64,000 nt of DNA, from assembly GCA_002733605.1 (NCBI GenBank), contig NVWK01000014.1, positions 1-64,000 of the forward strand, written 5' to 3'. Below, piece by piece: positions 1 to 9,414 of the stretch. The first letter of the stretch is position 1. Each line of letters begins with the position of its first letter. The notes under the pieces are model-generated. The model searched no databases. It was given only the letters and a program-made list of their open reading frames with translations, and was not told the DNA's origin. Both the position numbers and the translations under genes were made by a program. This DNA is from Robiginitomaculum sp. Its GTDB lineage: Bacteria > Pseudomonadota > Alphaproteobacteria > Caulobacterales > Maricaulaceae.

Positions 1-444
1 TTGGCCATGGTCCATCTTTCTGAAAGGCCGCACCCGTGACACGCACAATAACGCGCTGTGGGTTACAATTCCCAAAATTTGGCAATATGAGCGGAATGAT
101 GATGATTAACTATTTCGCATGAAAAGCAAGGAGCAATTGCAAACAATGCACGAACATGGTCCCAAATCAGTGATATGCGTAAGAACACCCGTTTACATAC
201 GCACCAACAAACTAACCCTCCAAAATCATCGTCACGGTGGTGAAGGGTTGCTGGCACGTATTCTATAGGATAGCCCCGCCGAAGCGGCGTCACTGTTATT
301 CACGGACACCCCCCCCACGCACAACAGTCGCCCCGACATTAACGGGGACTAACGACGCATGAACATTGATACGGGGGCATGTTACGGCGGCAAGCTCACC
401 GCTATTGTGTTAGCAAACGGCACATTGCGCCGCTTCTTATCCGT
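1..444. other. Intergenic stretch, nothing recognised
   Basis: No open frame here resembles a known protein, and I see no tRNA or rRNA. Visible details are a run of eight C at about 309-316 and a small inverted repeat (CCCCG/CGGGG, about 331-346, loop ACATTAA) without a T-tract. Together with the decayed gene that follows, the area looks like a non-coding remnant. Confidence 0.5.
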
Positions 445-821
445 TTAAACAGTAATGTTGAAAGCTTTAAGTACCGCTTTCACGACCTCTTGCGGGCGTT
501 CTTCGTATAGAAGGAAGCAACTCTTTTCAATTTCGGTAAAGCTTTTACATGTTGGCATGTTTTCCGCCATTTTTTTGCCAACCCCACAGGAAAGGTTACG
601 TTCTCTTTTCCCCATATAACCTCTTTTCCCCATATAAAATGTACGGGTGTTTTCAATTCTGCATGAATTTCCTCCAATCGATCAACATCCTTAAAGTCGA
701 GACCCTGTAAATATCTCGTAAAACCTAAATAATTTGATTTGCTACTCACCCAGTGATCTACAAACAAAGCCTTGAAGTCCTCATCCATATATTTCAAGTC
801 ATGAAAGCATCCCCCGGTCAC
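445..821 (-). pseudogene. Alpha/beta-hydrolase remnant: N-truncated and frameshifted
   Basis: The minus strand keeps the cap and C-terminal parts of an alpha/beta-hydrolase of the haloalkane-dehalogenase-like type: a segment with DEDFKALFVDHW, then PVHFIWGKE, TFPVGLAKK, and in another frame CFLLYEERPQEVVKAVLKAF. The two halves join cleanly if one A is added to the A7 tract at 570-576, so a single-base loss caused the frameshift. An 18-bp tandem duplication at 603-638 adds six residues (IWGKEV/IWGKEN) at the loop that normally carries the catalytic acid. The frame opens only at about 857, after a stop, so the half with the nucleophile elbow (GxSxG) is missing. The first in-frame start is GTG at 821. 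The conserved C-terminal His position reads Cys. I infer a dead gene. A sequencing error in the A-tract could explain the frameshift, but not the missing N-terminus. Confidence 0.75.
603..638. repeat. 18-bp tandem duplication inside the hydrolase remnant
   Basis: CTCTTTTCCCCATATAAC at 603-620 is followed at once by a copy at 621-638 that differs only in the last base. It is in frame and duplicates six residues of the decayed alpha/beta-hydrolase. A slippage-type duplication is the simplest reading. Confidence 0.85.
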
Positions 822-876
822 TCCGGTGGGGCGTGCGGCTACACGGGCACGTCCCGTTTATACCAAGCCGTTCTCA

Positions 877-907
877 CACCGCCCTTTTTTAAGGCGCGGT
901 GATTTTT
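877..907 (+). terminator. Rho-independent terminator, plus strand, no gene upstream
   Basis: CACCGC (877-882) pairs with GCGGTG (896-901), and the inner CCTT (883-886) pairs with AAGG (891-894) around a TTTT loop, with one bulged C. The stem is followed by ATTTTTG (902-908). The T-tract is on the plus strand only, so it ends rightward transcription before aspS. No rightward gene precedes it in the window, so it may be left over from a lost gene or may insulate aspS. Confidence 0.6.
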
Positions 908-1059
908 GTGCTGGTTACATGCTCGAAATCCACATTTCGCACCCCCCAAAGCCCCGAAACACTTGACATTCGCCCATAGAAATACCAATCCCTGTCTGTT
1001 AAAAACCTTTGGGCCAATCCCGCGTCAAAATGGGCATCCCCACACACAAAGAGAACATC

Positions 1060-2862
1060 ATGCACGCTTACCGTACCCATAATTGCAATGCTTTGCGCGA
1101 AGACCATATTGACCAATCTGTCCGCCTGTCTGGCTGGGTGCATCGTAAACGCGATCATGGTGGATTGCTGTTCATTGATCTGCGCGACCATTATGGATTG
1201 ACCCAGTGTGTGATCGAGCCGGAAAACAAAAATTTTGCCACGCTGGAACGCCTGCGGGTCGAAAGTGTGATTACGGTCACCGGCAAAGTCGTCGCCCGTT
1301 TGGCCGATGCCAAAAATGCCAATTTGCCGACCGGTGATATAGAACTGGTTGTCGAAGAATTAGAGGTGCAATCGCGCGCACAGGAATTGCCTTTGCCCGT
1401 GTTTGGAGAGCCGGATTACCCAGAAGATATTCGCCTGAAATACCGCTATCTCGATTTGCGTCGCCAGAAATTGCACCAAAATATCATCCTGCGTAGTCAA
1501 GTGATCAACTCCTTGCGCAACCGCATGATCGCGCAGGGCTTTAACGAGTTCCAGACCCCGATCCTGACCGCGTCCAGCCCGGAAGGCGCACGCGATTTCC
1601 TTGTGGCGTCCCGCCTCAACCCCGGTAAATTCTATGCCTTGCCGCAAGCCCCACAGCAGTTCAAACAATTATTGATGGTCGCGGGTTTTGACCGCTATTT
1701 CCAGATCGCGCCCTGTTTCCGTGATGAAGATGCGCGTGCAGACCGCTCTCCGGGCGAATTTTACCAGCTCGATGTCGAAATGAGCTTCGCCACCCAAGAA
1801 GACGTATTCGCCGCAATCGAGCCCGTTATGGCCGGTGTATTCGAAGAGTTCGCCAATGGCCGCGAGGTTACACCCGCGCCGTTCCCGCGCATTCCTTACC
1901 GTGAAAGCATGTTGAAATACGGTAATGACAAGCCCGATTTGCGTATCGACATTGAATGCTCTGACGTCTCGCCGTTTTTCGTCGAGGACGGGGTCGAGTT
2001 TAAAGCCTTCAAAGGCATTGTAGAGGGCGGCGGCACAGTACGCGCCATTCCGGCCCCCAAAACCAAAGACAAACCCCGCTCGTTCTTCGATAAAATGAAC
2101 GGCTGGGCCCAACGCGAAATGCAAGCCCCAGGCCTCGGCTATATCCGTTTCGAACAAGGCGAAGACGGCCTGATAGGCAAAGGCCCAATCGCCAAATTCT
2201 TCCCCGCCGACACCCTTGTCCGCATGGCCGCCCACGCTGGCGTTGGTGACGGCGACGCCCTGTTCTTTGCCGCCGGCAAAGAAACCGACGCCGTAAAACT
2301 CACCGGTGCTGCCCGCGCCGAAATTGGCGCACAGCTTGATATGATCGACGACAATGTGTTCAAATTCTGCTGGATCGTCGATTTCCCGATGTATGAGTGG
2401 GACGAAGAGAATAAGAAAATCGATTTCTCCCATAACCCGTTCTCTATGCCGCAGGGCGGGGGAGAGGTGTTAAACACAATGGATCCGCTCGATATTCTGG
2501 CCTATCAATATGATATTGTCTGTAACGGGATCGAGCTGTCTTCCGGCGCGATTAGAAACCATCAGCTTGATGTGATGTTTAAAGCCTTCGAAATCGCCGG
2601 TTATGACAAAGAAACTGTCGAGAGCGAGTTCTCCGGCATGATCAATGCGTTTAAATTCGGCGCACCGCCTCATGGCGGTATCGCACCGGGGGTTGACCGG
2701 ATTGTTATGTTGCTGGCAGGGGCAGAGAATATCCGCGAAGTGATTGTCTTCCCGATGAACCAGCAGGCTCAGGATTTAATGATGAACGCACCATCCGAAG
2801 TCGACGTCAAGCAGTTACGCGAGCTTCATATCCGTCTGGATTTACCAAAAGAGAAAAAATAG
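1060..2862 (+). CDS. aspS: Aspartyl-tRNA synthetase
   Basis: Class II aminoacyl-tRNA synthetase that charges tRNA-Asp in the cytoplasm. The 600-residue protein has the bacterial AspRS layout: N-terminal OB-fold anticodon-binding domain (about 1-110, with [12 protein letters not shown]), a catalytic core with motif 2 ([19 protein letters not shown]), a bacterial GAD-type insert (about 275-410) and motif 3 near the C-terminus ([14 protein letters not shown]). I chose ATG 1060 because MHAYRTH matches the family's usual start; the frame stays open upstream to 1009. If the organism lacks AsnRS the enzyme may be non-discriminating, but nothing in the window decides that. It stands alone and converges with the next gene. 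Confidence 0.97.
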   Translation: MHAYRTHNCNALREDHIDQSVRLSGWVHRKRDHGGLLFIDLRDHYGLTQCVIEPENKNFATLERLRVESVITVTGKVVARLADAKNANLPTGDIELVVEELEVQSRAQELPLPVFGEPDYPEDIRLKYRYLDLRRQKLHQNIILRSQVINSLRNRMIAQGFNEFQTPILTASSPEGARDFLVASRLNPGKFYALPQAPQQFKQLLMVAGFDRYFQIAPCFRDEDARADRSPGEFYQLDVEMSFATQEDVFAAIEPVMAGVFEEFANGREVTPAPFPRIPYRESMLKYGNDKPDLRIDIECSDVSPFFVEDGVEFKAFKGIVEGGGTVRAIPAPKTKDKPRSFFDKMNGWAQREMQAPGLGYIRFEQGEDGLIGKGPIAKFFPADTLVRMAAHAGVGDGDALFFAAGKETDAVKLTGAARAEIGAQLDMIDDNVFKFCWIVDFPMYEWDEENKKIDFSHNPFSMPQGGGEVLNTMDPLDILAYQYDIVCNGIELSSGAIRNHQLDVMFKAFEIAGYDKETVESEFSGMINAFKFGAPPHGGIAPGVDRIVMLLAGAENIREVIVFPMNQQAQDLMMNAPSEVDVKQLRELHIRLDLPKEKK

Positions 2863-2898
2863 AAGAGAAAGAGCAGGGGCTTAGCGCTTATACCTGAT

Positions 2899-3939
2899 TC
2901 AATCCTCGGGGGCGCTAGCCCATATACTTACCTTCTCTTGCGCGTGCGCTTGCTCTACTAATGCATGAACTTTTGAGAGGTGTTTGTGTAATGAACTATC
3001 CGAAGGAATTTCGCGAAGGGCAATTTTAAGCTCTGCCATCGCCTCTTCGAGACCGTCATTTCGGGCTACGCGTTTTTTGGCTTTTTGCGCCATTACAAAT
3101 TTCAGAACCGAGCGATTGTCCTGCGAGACCATAACAACAGGCGGTGGACCTGGCCGGGAGATCCTCGCACGTGGCACAAGAACCAGCGTAGACGTGACTT
3201 CAACCGGCTCTGGCGTATAAACGCATGTCTTCACATGTAGATCGTTTGGAAGTCGAGTGTCTGCATTCCCGCAAGCAAATTCCAGTTGCTTTTGCGTCAG
3301 CCCCTGAACCTTACTAAGATTGGCATCACTAAAGTTGGCTTCAAGAAATGTTGCGTTTTCAAGGATGGCGTCTCCGAATTTCGTACCTACAAAAATAGCT
3401 TTATCAAAATTGGCATCGGTGAAATTCGCGTGGTCAAGCTTGGCGCGGGATAAATCGGCACCGACAAAAGATGTCTGTATCGCGTCCACATTTCTGAGAT
3501 TGGAAAGAATAAACCGGCTTTTATCAAATTGGCCTGCCGTCATATCCGCACGTCGCAAATCTGCGCGTGAAATATCGCAGTCCGTCAAAATGGCCTCGAT
3601 GAGGGTGGAATCGCGCAAGATGGCGCCCCGCATAAGGACGTTCGTACCTTCAACCCGCATAAGATAGGATTTATGAAACGAAGCGCCTTGTAAATTGGAG
3701 TTATGAAATTTCCCGCCACTTAAATTGGAGCGTGAAAAATCACTATTTGAAAAATCCGAACCCTGAATAGACAAATGTGGCATATCCCGGTTTGATAGAT
3801 CACATGAGGCACAAGACCCTGACATGCTAACACTGGCACTTACAGGCGTCTGCGCCAATGCGTACGAGCCGCCAAATACACTGATGACACCAACCGCAAG
3901 ACTGAACCGTTTTATAGATTTTTTCATTATCATGCGCAT
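2899..3939 (-). CDS. Secreted pentapeptide-repeat protein
   Basis: A signal peptide (MKKSIKRFSLAVGVISVFGG..ALAQ) predicts export. Residues about 50-225 form a run of pentapeptide repeats (A/S-D/N-L/F-x-x; for example ADLSRAKLDHANFTDANF), expected to fold as a right-handed quadrilateral beta-helix. The helix ends in a segment of the form GLTQKQLEFACGN..TRLP, a cap seen in many alphaproteobacterial pentapeptide proteins. The last 90 residues are Lys- and Glu-rich and probably helical. The function is unknown. The signal peptide argues against a cytoplasmic gyrase-protecting Qnr role. Two starts are possible (3939 and 3927; the latter begins at MKKS), and neither has a clear ribosome site. The gene follows nrdJ on the same strand after 65 bp. 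Confidence 0.85.
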   Translation of the reverse strand: MRMIMKKSIKRFSLAVGVISVFGGSYALAQTPVSASVSMSGSCASCDLSNRDMPHLSIQGSDFSNSDFSRSNLSGGKFHNSNLQGASFHKSYLMRVEGTNVLMRGAILRDSTLIEAILTDCDISRADLRRADMTAGQFDKSRFILSNLRNVDAIQTSFVGADLSRAKLDHANFTDANFDKAIFVGTKFGDAILENATFLEANFSDANLSKVQGLTQKQLEFACGNADTRLPNDLHVKTCVYTPEPVEVTSTLVLVPRARISRPGPPPVVMVSQDNRSVLKFVMAQKAKKRVARNDGLEEAMAELKIALREIPSDSSLHKHLSKVHALVEQAHAQEKVSIWASAPED

Positions 3940-3951
3940 TTTATACCGCTC

Positions 3952-3976
3952 AAAACCTCAATAGGCGATAGGTTTT
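3952..3976 (-). terminator. Weak hairpin between nrdJ and the pentapeptide gene
   Basis: AAAACCT (3952-3958) and AGGTTTT (3970-3976) form a perfect 7-bp stem with an 11-nt loop just past the nrdJ stop. The 3' arm ends in TTTT in both directions. It may be a weak terminator or an mRNA 3'-end stabiliser for nrdJ. Confidence 0.3.
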
Positions 3977-4004
3977 CACATTAAATTATATTTAAGGTCT
4001 GCCC

Positions 4005-7000
4005 TCATGAACACCCAGTTGTAGACCCGCACGTATCGCATTTCTGGCATGTCCCATTGCGTATAAGTGTGAAATGCCCGCATGTCGGGCATGCGTCGCC
4101 TGTATAGCCCTTAAAACGGGCGGCTTGAGCCGAAATCGAGTTTGCAGCCTGGGTGGTTGTGCTGGTAGCACCGGAATGGTTGGCTGCCGTGATTTCACTA
4201 CGGCCCAACATGTCCACCTCGTCTACTTGCTCGGTGTTTTCACCGTTTTCAAGTGCTTTAGGCGAGCTTTCGGCCTCGTCCACAACCTCTATATCTTCAA
4301 TTTCGGGGCTGGAACGGTGAAATTGGACAATATTACCTGCGTCGACACCCCGCAAGAACCCTTTGGAATAGGGCACCAACTCGTCTTGTTGCTCAGCCCG
4401 GGCCTTATCGTTTTCACCTTTACCGAGAGAATCCGGTGAAGAGGAGGTTGTGTCAACATGCGCCAAATCATCCCAGCCAAGATAGGAAATACCTAACTCG
4501 CGGAACAGATAATCAAGAATTGAATTGGCAAATTTAATACTGTCATTACCGGTCACTGGCCCGGAAGGTTCAAAGCGGGTGAACACATAGGCTTCGACAA
4601 ATTCCTCCAACGGCACGCCGTATTGTAGCCCGATGGAGATGGCAATGGCGAAGTTGTTCATCACGGAACGGAAGGCGGCACCTTCCTTATGCATGTCGAT
4701 GAAAATCTCGCCCAGAGAGCCATCTTCAAACTCGCCCGTATGTAAATAAACCTTATGTCCTCCAACCGTCGCTTTCTGGATATATCCAGTGCGGCGATCC
4801 GGCAGGCGATGGCGCTCGATCGGTTTTTCGATAATACGCTCAACGATTTTCTCGACGATTTTTTCGGCGCCAACAACCGCTTTACGAGCCTGACTCTCCT
4901 CCTGGGTTTCGTCCAGCGCGTCCATGGCCGCATCATCAAATATGGCCGAATTGAGCGGTTGTGATAATTTAGAGCCGTCGCGGTACAAAGCAATCGCTTT
5001 CAGCCCAAGCCGCCATGCGGACGAATAGACATTCGCGCATTCGTCAATCGTGGCCGAGCTTGGCATGTTGACTGTTTTGGAAATCGCCCCGGAAATAAAC
5101 GGCTGTGCGGCCGCCATCATCAAAATATGGGCGTCAACGCTCAGGAAGCGTGTGCCGATACGCCCACACGGTGTCGCACAATCAAACACGGGCAAATGCG
5201 AGCTGTGAATATGCGGAGCGCCTTCAAGGGTCATCGCCCCCGAGCAATACACATTGGCTGCCTCAATATCTTCTGCGCTATAGCCAAGCGCAGGCAGTAA
5301 ATCAGAGCCATGCTTATCAAGTTGCTGATCCGTGAGACCAAGCTCGGCCTTGCAAAAATCATCTCCCAAAGCCCAGCGACTAAACGCAAACCGGATATCA
5401 AATGCGTCTTTGACCGCGTCTTCAACAATCGCCAATTGCGCTTCGCCAAATCCGCGTTCCGTCAAACTCTCAAGTCCAATTGCAGGCGAGCCTTGCAAGG
5501 AGCCAGCGCCCAATGCATAGGTTTCGATCTCGGTAATCTGGCGTTTGTTATAGCCAAGCGCTGACAGGGCGTCCGGCACAGAGCGGTTGATAATTTTAAA
5601 ATGCCCGCCACCTGCAAGTTTTTTGAACTTCACAAGCGCGAAATCAGGCTCGATACCCGTGGTGTCACAATCCATAATCAGACCGATTGTGCCGGTCGGC
5701 GCAATCACACTCACCTGAGCGTTGCGGAAACCATATTTGGCACCATGCTTTTCACACTGTATCCACAAACTCGCCGCGCGTTTTGCAATGCCGTCATAAG
5801 GGCATTCCGTGCGGTTTAAAGGTGTAGGCGCAATCGATAAATCTTCATAGGCAACGCGGCCCTCTGCGGCACGGCGATGGTTTTTAATCACCCGCATCAT
5901 AGAGGTGGCATTTTTATCATACTCTGGAAACGCCCCCATATGTTTGGCCATCAGGGAAGACGTGTTATAGGCAACGGCCGTCATTATGGCGGCAATTGCA
6001 CCGGCGGTCGCACGGCCTTCGGAACTGTCATAGGCAATCCCGCTGGCCATCAGCAAGCCGCCAATGTTCGCATACCCAAGCCCCAGTGTACGGAATGCAT
6101 AGGATTTTTTGGCAATTTCCTTGGACGGGAATTGTGCCATCGCCACCGAAATTTCCAGAGTGATTGTCCATAGATGCGAGGCATGTTCAAAGGCCGGAAT
6201 ATCGAATTGTGTCCCATCCTGTTTGAACTTGATCAAATTGAGCGAGGCGAGGTTACAAGCCGTATCATCAAGGAACATATATTCGGAACATGGGTTGGAA
6301 CCACGAATGTCTCCGGATGCGGCGCACGTATGCCAGTCATTAATCGTGTCGTGAAACTGTACGCCCGGATCGGCACTGGCCCAGCCCGCCTTGGCGATTT
6401 GGTGCCATAAATCGCGCGCGCGCACGGACTTGGCAATTTCGCCGTCTGTACGCCGGATTAAATCCCAATATTCGTCAGCTTCGACGGCTTTCAAGAACGC
6501 ATCGGTAATGCGCACAGAGTTATTTGCATTTTGACCAGAAACCGTGCGGTAGGCTTCGCTGTCCCAGTCTGCGTCCAGCACAGGCACTTCAATCGTATCA
6601 ATCCCTTGGCGGGCCAGATTCAGGGCGCGTTCAATCGCGCCGTCCGGCACACCATTACGCCGTGCCGTTTTAATCTCGCGCTTAAGCGCCATATTGACGC
6701 GGGCATCGAAACAATCCTCATCAGAACCCGAGCAATTGACACACGCATGGATGATATCGTTGAGGTGTTTTTGCAGCACTTTGGCACCAGCCACGAGCGC
6801 AGCCACCTTCATTTCCTCGCGCGACTTCCAGCCGATAAATTCTTCAACATCGGGATGGTCGATGTCGACAATGACCATTTTTGCGGCTCTGCGGGTTGTG
6901 CCCCCTGATTTAATAGCGCCAGCAGAAACATCGCCGACTTTTAGGAAACTGATCAGACCTGACGAAACGCCGCCGCCAGAGAGAGGTTCGCAAGAAGCCC

Positions 7001-7715
7001 GAATAGACGAGAAGTTGGAACCCGTACCGGAACCGTATTTAAACAATCGCGCTTCGCGGGACCACAAATCCATAATGCCACCTTCGGCAACCAGTTCATC
7101 ACTGACAGACTGGATGAAGCAGGCATGGGGTTGTGGATGACTATAGGCATCATCGGATTTGCGTAATTTACCGGTTTGGAAATCAACGAAATGATGGCCC
7201 TGGCTCTTGCCCGTCAGGCCATAGGCCCAATGCAAGCCGGTATTAAACCATTGCGGAGAATTTGGCGCAGCGATTTGTGAGGCCAGCATAAACCGCATTT
7301 CATCATAATAGGTGAGGGCGTCCGCTTCGGCGTCAAAATATCCACCCTTCCAACCCCAATATGTCCAGCACCCGGCCATACGGTCAAACACGGCCCGTGC
7401 GTCAGATTCGCCAATAAACCGCTCGGCTTTCGGGAGTTTTTTGAGGGCCGCTTTATCTTGGGTGTGTTGCCATAACCACTCGGGCACATCCTTTTCGACA
7501 ACGGGGACAAGCTTTGCAGGAACGCCTGCTTTGCGGAAATATTTTTGCGCCAGAATATCACAGGCCATTTGCGACCAAGGTTCGGGCGCTGAAAAATCCC
7601 CGGCGGCCGCAATAACGGCGCCGTCAGGGTCACGGATTTCACTAGACACCGTTTTAAAGTCAATCCCTGCATAGGGGCTTTGTCCGGCTTTGGTATAATG
7701 GCGTTTTATTTGCAT
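4005..7715 (-). CDS. nrdJ: Coenzyme B12-dependent ribonucleotide reductase (class II)
   Basis: Reduces ribonucleotides to deoxyribonucleotides with adenosylcobalamin as radical source, supplying DNA precursors independently of oxygen. The 1236-residue protein is the long class II form: [10 protein letters not shown] near the N-terminus, a catalytic barrel including [20 protein letters not shown] and NxxSLNL-type segments, [20 protein letters not shown], then a Glu/Lys/Ile-rich linker and a C-terminal zinc-ribbon-like end with paired cysteines ([14 protein letters not shown]) that probably carries the reducing thiols. ATG 7715 follows an AGGAC-type ribosome site. Three DnaA-box-like sites lie 79-108 bp upstream. 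A possible promoter is TTGCCC, 17 bp, TACTTT, which is weak. I see no cobalamin riboswitch in the 128-bp upstream gap. Confidence 0.97.
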   Translation of the reverse strand: MQIKRHYTKAGQSPYAGIDFKTVSSEIRDPDGAVIAAAGDFSAPEPWSQMACDILAQKYFRKAGVPAKLVPVVEKDVPEWLWQHTQDKAALKKLPKAERFIGESDARAVFDRMAGCWTYWGWKGGYFDAEADALTYYDEMRFMLASQIAAPNSPQWFNTGLHWAYGLTGKSQGHHFVDFQTGKLRKSDDAYSHPQPHACFIQSVSDELVAEGGIMDLWSREARLFKYGSGTGSNFSSIRASCEPLSGGGVSSGLISFLKVGDVSAGAIKSGGTTRRAAKMVIVDIDHPDVEEFIGWKSREEMKVAALVAGAKVLQKHLNDIIHACVNCSGSDEDCFDARVNMALKREIKTARRNGVPDGAIERALNLARQGIDTIEVPVLDADWDSEAYRTVSGQNANNSVRITDAFLKAVEADEYWDLIRRTDGEIAKSVRARDLWHQIAKAGWASADPGVQFHDTINDWHTCAASGDIRGSNPCSEYMFLDDTACNLASLNLIKFKQDGTQFDIPAFEHASHLWTITLEISVAMAQFPSKEIAKKSYAFRTLGLGYANIGGLLMASGIAYDSSEGRATAGAIAAIMTAVAYNTSSLMAKHMGAFPEYDKNATSMMRVIKNHRRAAEGRVAYEDLSIAPTPLNRTECPYDGIAKRAASLWIQCEKHGAKYGFRNAQVSVIAPTGTIGLIMDCDTTGIEPDFALVKFKKLAGGGHFKIINRSVPDALSALGYNKRQITEIETYALGAGSLQGSPAIGLESLTERGFGEAQLAIVEDAVKDAFDIRFAFSRWALGDDFCKAELGLTDQQLDKHGSDLLPALGYSAEDIEAANVYCSGAMTLEGAPHIHSSHLPVFDCATPCGRIGTRFLSVDAHILMMAAAQPFISGAISKTVNMPSSATIDECANVYSSAWRLGLKAIALYRDGSKLSQPLNSAIFDDAAMDALDETQEESQARKAVVGAEKIVEKIVERIIEKPIERHRLPDRRTGYIQKATVGGHKVYLHTGEFEDGSLGEIFIDMHKEGAAFRSVMNNFAIAISIGLQYGVPLEEFVEAYVFTRFEPSGPVTGNDSIKFANSILDYLFRELGISYLGWDDLAHVDTTSSSPDSLGKGENDKARAEQQDELVPYSKGFLRGVDAGNIVQFHRSSPEIEDIEVVDEAESSPKALENGENTEQVDEVDMLGRSEITAANHSGATSTTTQAANSISAQAARFKGYTGDACPTCGHFTLIRNGTCQKCDTCGSTTGCS

Positions 7716-7793
7716 AACGACGTCCTGTCAGGAGCATGGGGAGAGAATCTATCACAAAGTAAGTCCGAGCGCGAGTCGGGGCAAGAGTTTTTC

Positions 7794-7823
7794 AGTGGAT
7801 AATTCAGTGGATAATTATGCACT
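7794..7823. promoter_or_regulatory. Three DnaA-box-like nonamers upstream of nrdJ
   Basis: AGTGGATAA occurs at 7794-7802 and 7806-7814 (TTATCCACT on the minus strand) inside a perfect 12-bp tandem repeat (TTCAGTGGATAA, 7791-7802 and 7803-7814). TTATGCACT follows directly on the plus strand at 7815-7823. Each matches the DnaA consensus TTWTNCACA at eight of nine positions, differing only in the last base. In E. coli, DnaA boxes control nrdAB, so replication-linked control of nrdJ is plausible. That role is inference. Confidence 0.5.
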
Positions 7824-7843
7824 TTTGAGCTGTGTAGCTGTAC

Positions 7844-8380
7844 CTATTTTGCCGCCAACTCTAAAATTTTGTTCACAGAGCGCCAGTTTCGGGCTGTCGC
7901 AGGCACCCCGATATGCTTTTCAAGCTGGGCGGAAAGTTTGGAGTTCCCACTGCCGTCAGGTAAATGAAGATAGGCGGCGTGGTCGGTGATAACATACCGC
8001 TCGGACGCGGTGCACAGGGCGCTGAGAGCCTCTATATTAGGTGTATCCGGCGCATGGGCCAGAAAAAAGACATGCAAGTTTTTCGGTGGGTCTACGGCCT
8101 CGGGAAATGGATTGTCTGCAATGATTTGCGCCAGAGTATCTGCGTCCAAAGCAAGCGTTTTGGGCGTGAACCCATGGCTGGCTTCGATACAATCCTGCAC
8201 CTGTTGCCGGATCTGGGTGGCTTCTGAAATTTCGCTTTCAAGCGCGATATTGCCGCTCTGGATATAGCTGCGCACATTTTGAAAACCTGCCTTGGCCAAG
8301 AGGGCGCGCAAGTCCTGCATTTTAATGAGATTATTGCCGCCGACATTTATGCCGCGCAGAAGGAGTATCCATGTTTTCAT
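7844..8380 (-). CDS. DUF1697 family protein
   Basis: A 178-residue cytoplasmic protein with the DUF1697 hallmarks: the start MKTWILLLRGINVGGNNLIKM, then the NVRSYIQSGNI segment, and later IADNPF. The family is widespread but has no established biochemical role. I start it at ATG 8380 because the family begins at this RGINVGG block; the open frame extends 31 residues further without similarity. The ribosome site is weak. It is co-oriented with nrdJ and ends 128 bp before it, so the putative nrdJ control region begins inside the gap that follows this gene. Confidence 0.85.
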   Translation of the reverse strand: MKTWILLLRGINVGGNNLIKMQDLRALLAKAGFQNVRSYIQSGNIALESEISEATQIRQQVQDCIEASHGFTPKTLALDADTLAQIIADNPFPEAVDPPKNLHVFFLAHAPDTPNIEALSALCTASERYVITDHAAYLHLPDGSGNSKLSAQLEKHIGVPATARNWRSVNKILELAAK

Positions 8381-8565
8381 ATCAGGAGTGTACCCGCCAT
8401 AATCCCGCCACACTAGTCTATATATTGAAGATAGAATAAGCCGAAGCAGGTGACTGAGTACGGGCCAAAGCACGGGTGAGACAAGACTTAAATAAGTGTA
8501 GACGAATCTTGTGTATCAAGGCATATTCGCACCATACAGCAGACCAAATTTCACGAGGACGTGTC

Positions 8566-8967
8566 ATGTTTAAATTTATCAAACGTATTTTTGCGTGGTG
8601 GGACGGTGCCACACTCGGGACTTTGCTTACGGTCAAGCGCCGCGCAGAATTTATTTTCAAAGATGATTTCGGCAATAAATATTACGAAGAACGCAAAACC
8701 ACCTATGATGGCCGCAAACGTCGCTGGGTTACCTATAGCGGATATGCCGATGCTTCGCGCGTGCCGCCGGAATGGCATGGCTGGTTACATCACATGTATG
8801 ATGATCGTCCCAATGAGACACCATTACTGACCCAGAGCTACGAAAAAGAGCATATGCCCAACATGACGGGCACCGTATACGCCTATCATCCCAAGGGCAG
8901 TTTATGGCGCGGCGGTCAACGGGCAAAAGTAGCGAGCGACTACGAATCATGGTCGCCAGAGAACTAG
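8566..8967 (+). CDS. NADH:ubiquinone oxidoreductase NDUFA12-type subunit
   Basis: A 133-residue homologue of the mitochondrial complex I accessory subunit NDUFA12 (B17.2), one of the supernumerary subunits shared by alphaproteobacterial and mitochondrial complex I. It sits on the hydrophilic arm and is thought to help assembly or stability. Visible family marks are WWDGATLGTLLTVKR, GNKYYEER, RRWVTYSGYADASRVPPEWHGWLHH and the PKGSLWRGG end. The start is ATG 8566 after GAGGAC; the longer frame from 8476 shows no similarity. The DUF2155 gene begins 3 bp after its stop, an arrangement I recall from many alphaproteobacteria. Confidence 0.95.
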   Translation: MFKFIKRIFAWWDGATLGTLLTVKRRAEFIFKDDFGNKYYEERKTTYDGRKRRWVTYSGYADASRVPPEWHGWLHHMYDDRPNETPLLTQSYEKEHMPNMTGTVYAYHPKGSLWRGGQRAKVASDYESWSPEN

Positions 8968-8970
8968 CCT

Positions 8971-9414
8971 ATGCGTAAGCTTGCTGTTTTTACGATTTTT
9001 GGCCTAAGTTTATTGGCCATGCCTGCACAGGCCGATAACCTGGTCGGGGACAAAGTCGTGTTGCGTGCACTGGATAAAGTGACGGCAACGACCGAAGATT
9101 ATACAGTGAATGTCGGCGAGGTATTAAAATACGGCTCTCTAGAGGTGACAGTCCATCACTGCGAGAAACGCCCGCCCGAAGAAACACCCGAAACCTTTGC
9201 CTTCCTGCAAATCACAGATGCCCGCACAGACGGTCAGGGTGGCGCCATCGAGCAGGCCAAACTTTTCTCGGGCTGGATGTTTGCTTCAAGTCCGGCCCTG
9301 TCATCTCTGGAACATCCGGTTTACGATATCTGGGTCTTGGATTGCGTGATCCCGCCGCCACCGCCGTCACTGGAAGAGCTTCTGACGGAGTTGGAAAACG
9401 TGGAGTCCAGATAG
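8971..9414 (+). CDS. DUF2155 family exported protein
   Basis: A 147-residue protein with a clear signal peptide (MRKLAVFTIFGLSLLAMPAQA), so periplasmic or secreted. The mature part has the DUF2155 core: LDKVTATTEDYTVNVGE, VHHCEKRPPEETPETFAFL and FSGWMFASSPALSSLEHPVYDIWVLDC. Two conserved cysteines (in HHCEK and LDC) could form a disulfide. It is co-transcribed with the NDUFA12-type gene. Its C-terminal Pro run and Glu-rich tail are encoded by DNA that also encodes the end of aat on the other strand (94-bp overlap). The biochemical role is unknown. Confidence 0.9.
   Translation: MRKLAVFTIFGLSLLAMPAQADNLVGDKVVLRALDKVTATTEDYTVNVGEVLKYGSLEVTVHHCEKRPPEETPETFAFLQITDARTDGQGGAIEQAKLFSGWMFASSPALSSLEHPVYDIWVLDCVIPPPPPSLEELLTELENVESR

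Noticed and set aside
963..968. Perfect TTGACA upstream of aspS
   Set aside because: No acceptable -10 lies at 15-19 bp (CAATCC at 17 bp), so I did not call a promoter.
1669..2433. 254-codon open frame antisense to aspS
   Set aside because: It is the shadow of a real gene; no family likeness, and the aspS frame fully explains the open reading.
7716..7843. Cobalamin riboswitch upstream of nrdJ
   Set aside because: The gap is 128 bp and no B12-box-like sequence is visible; most of it is the repeat cluster and a short leader.
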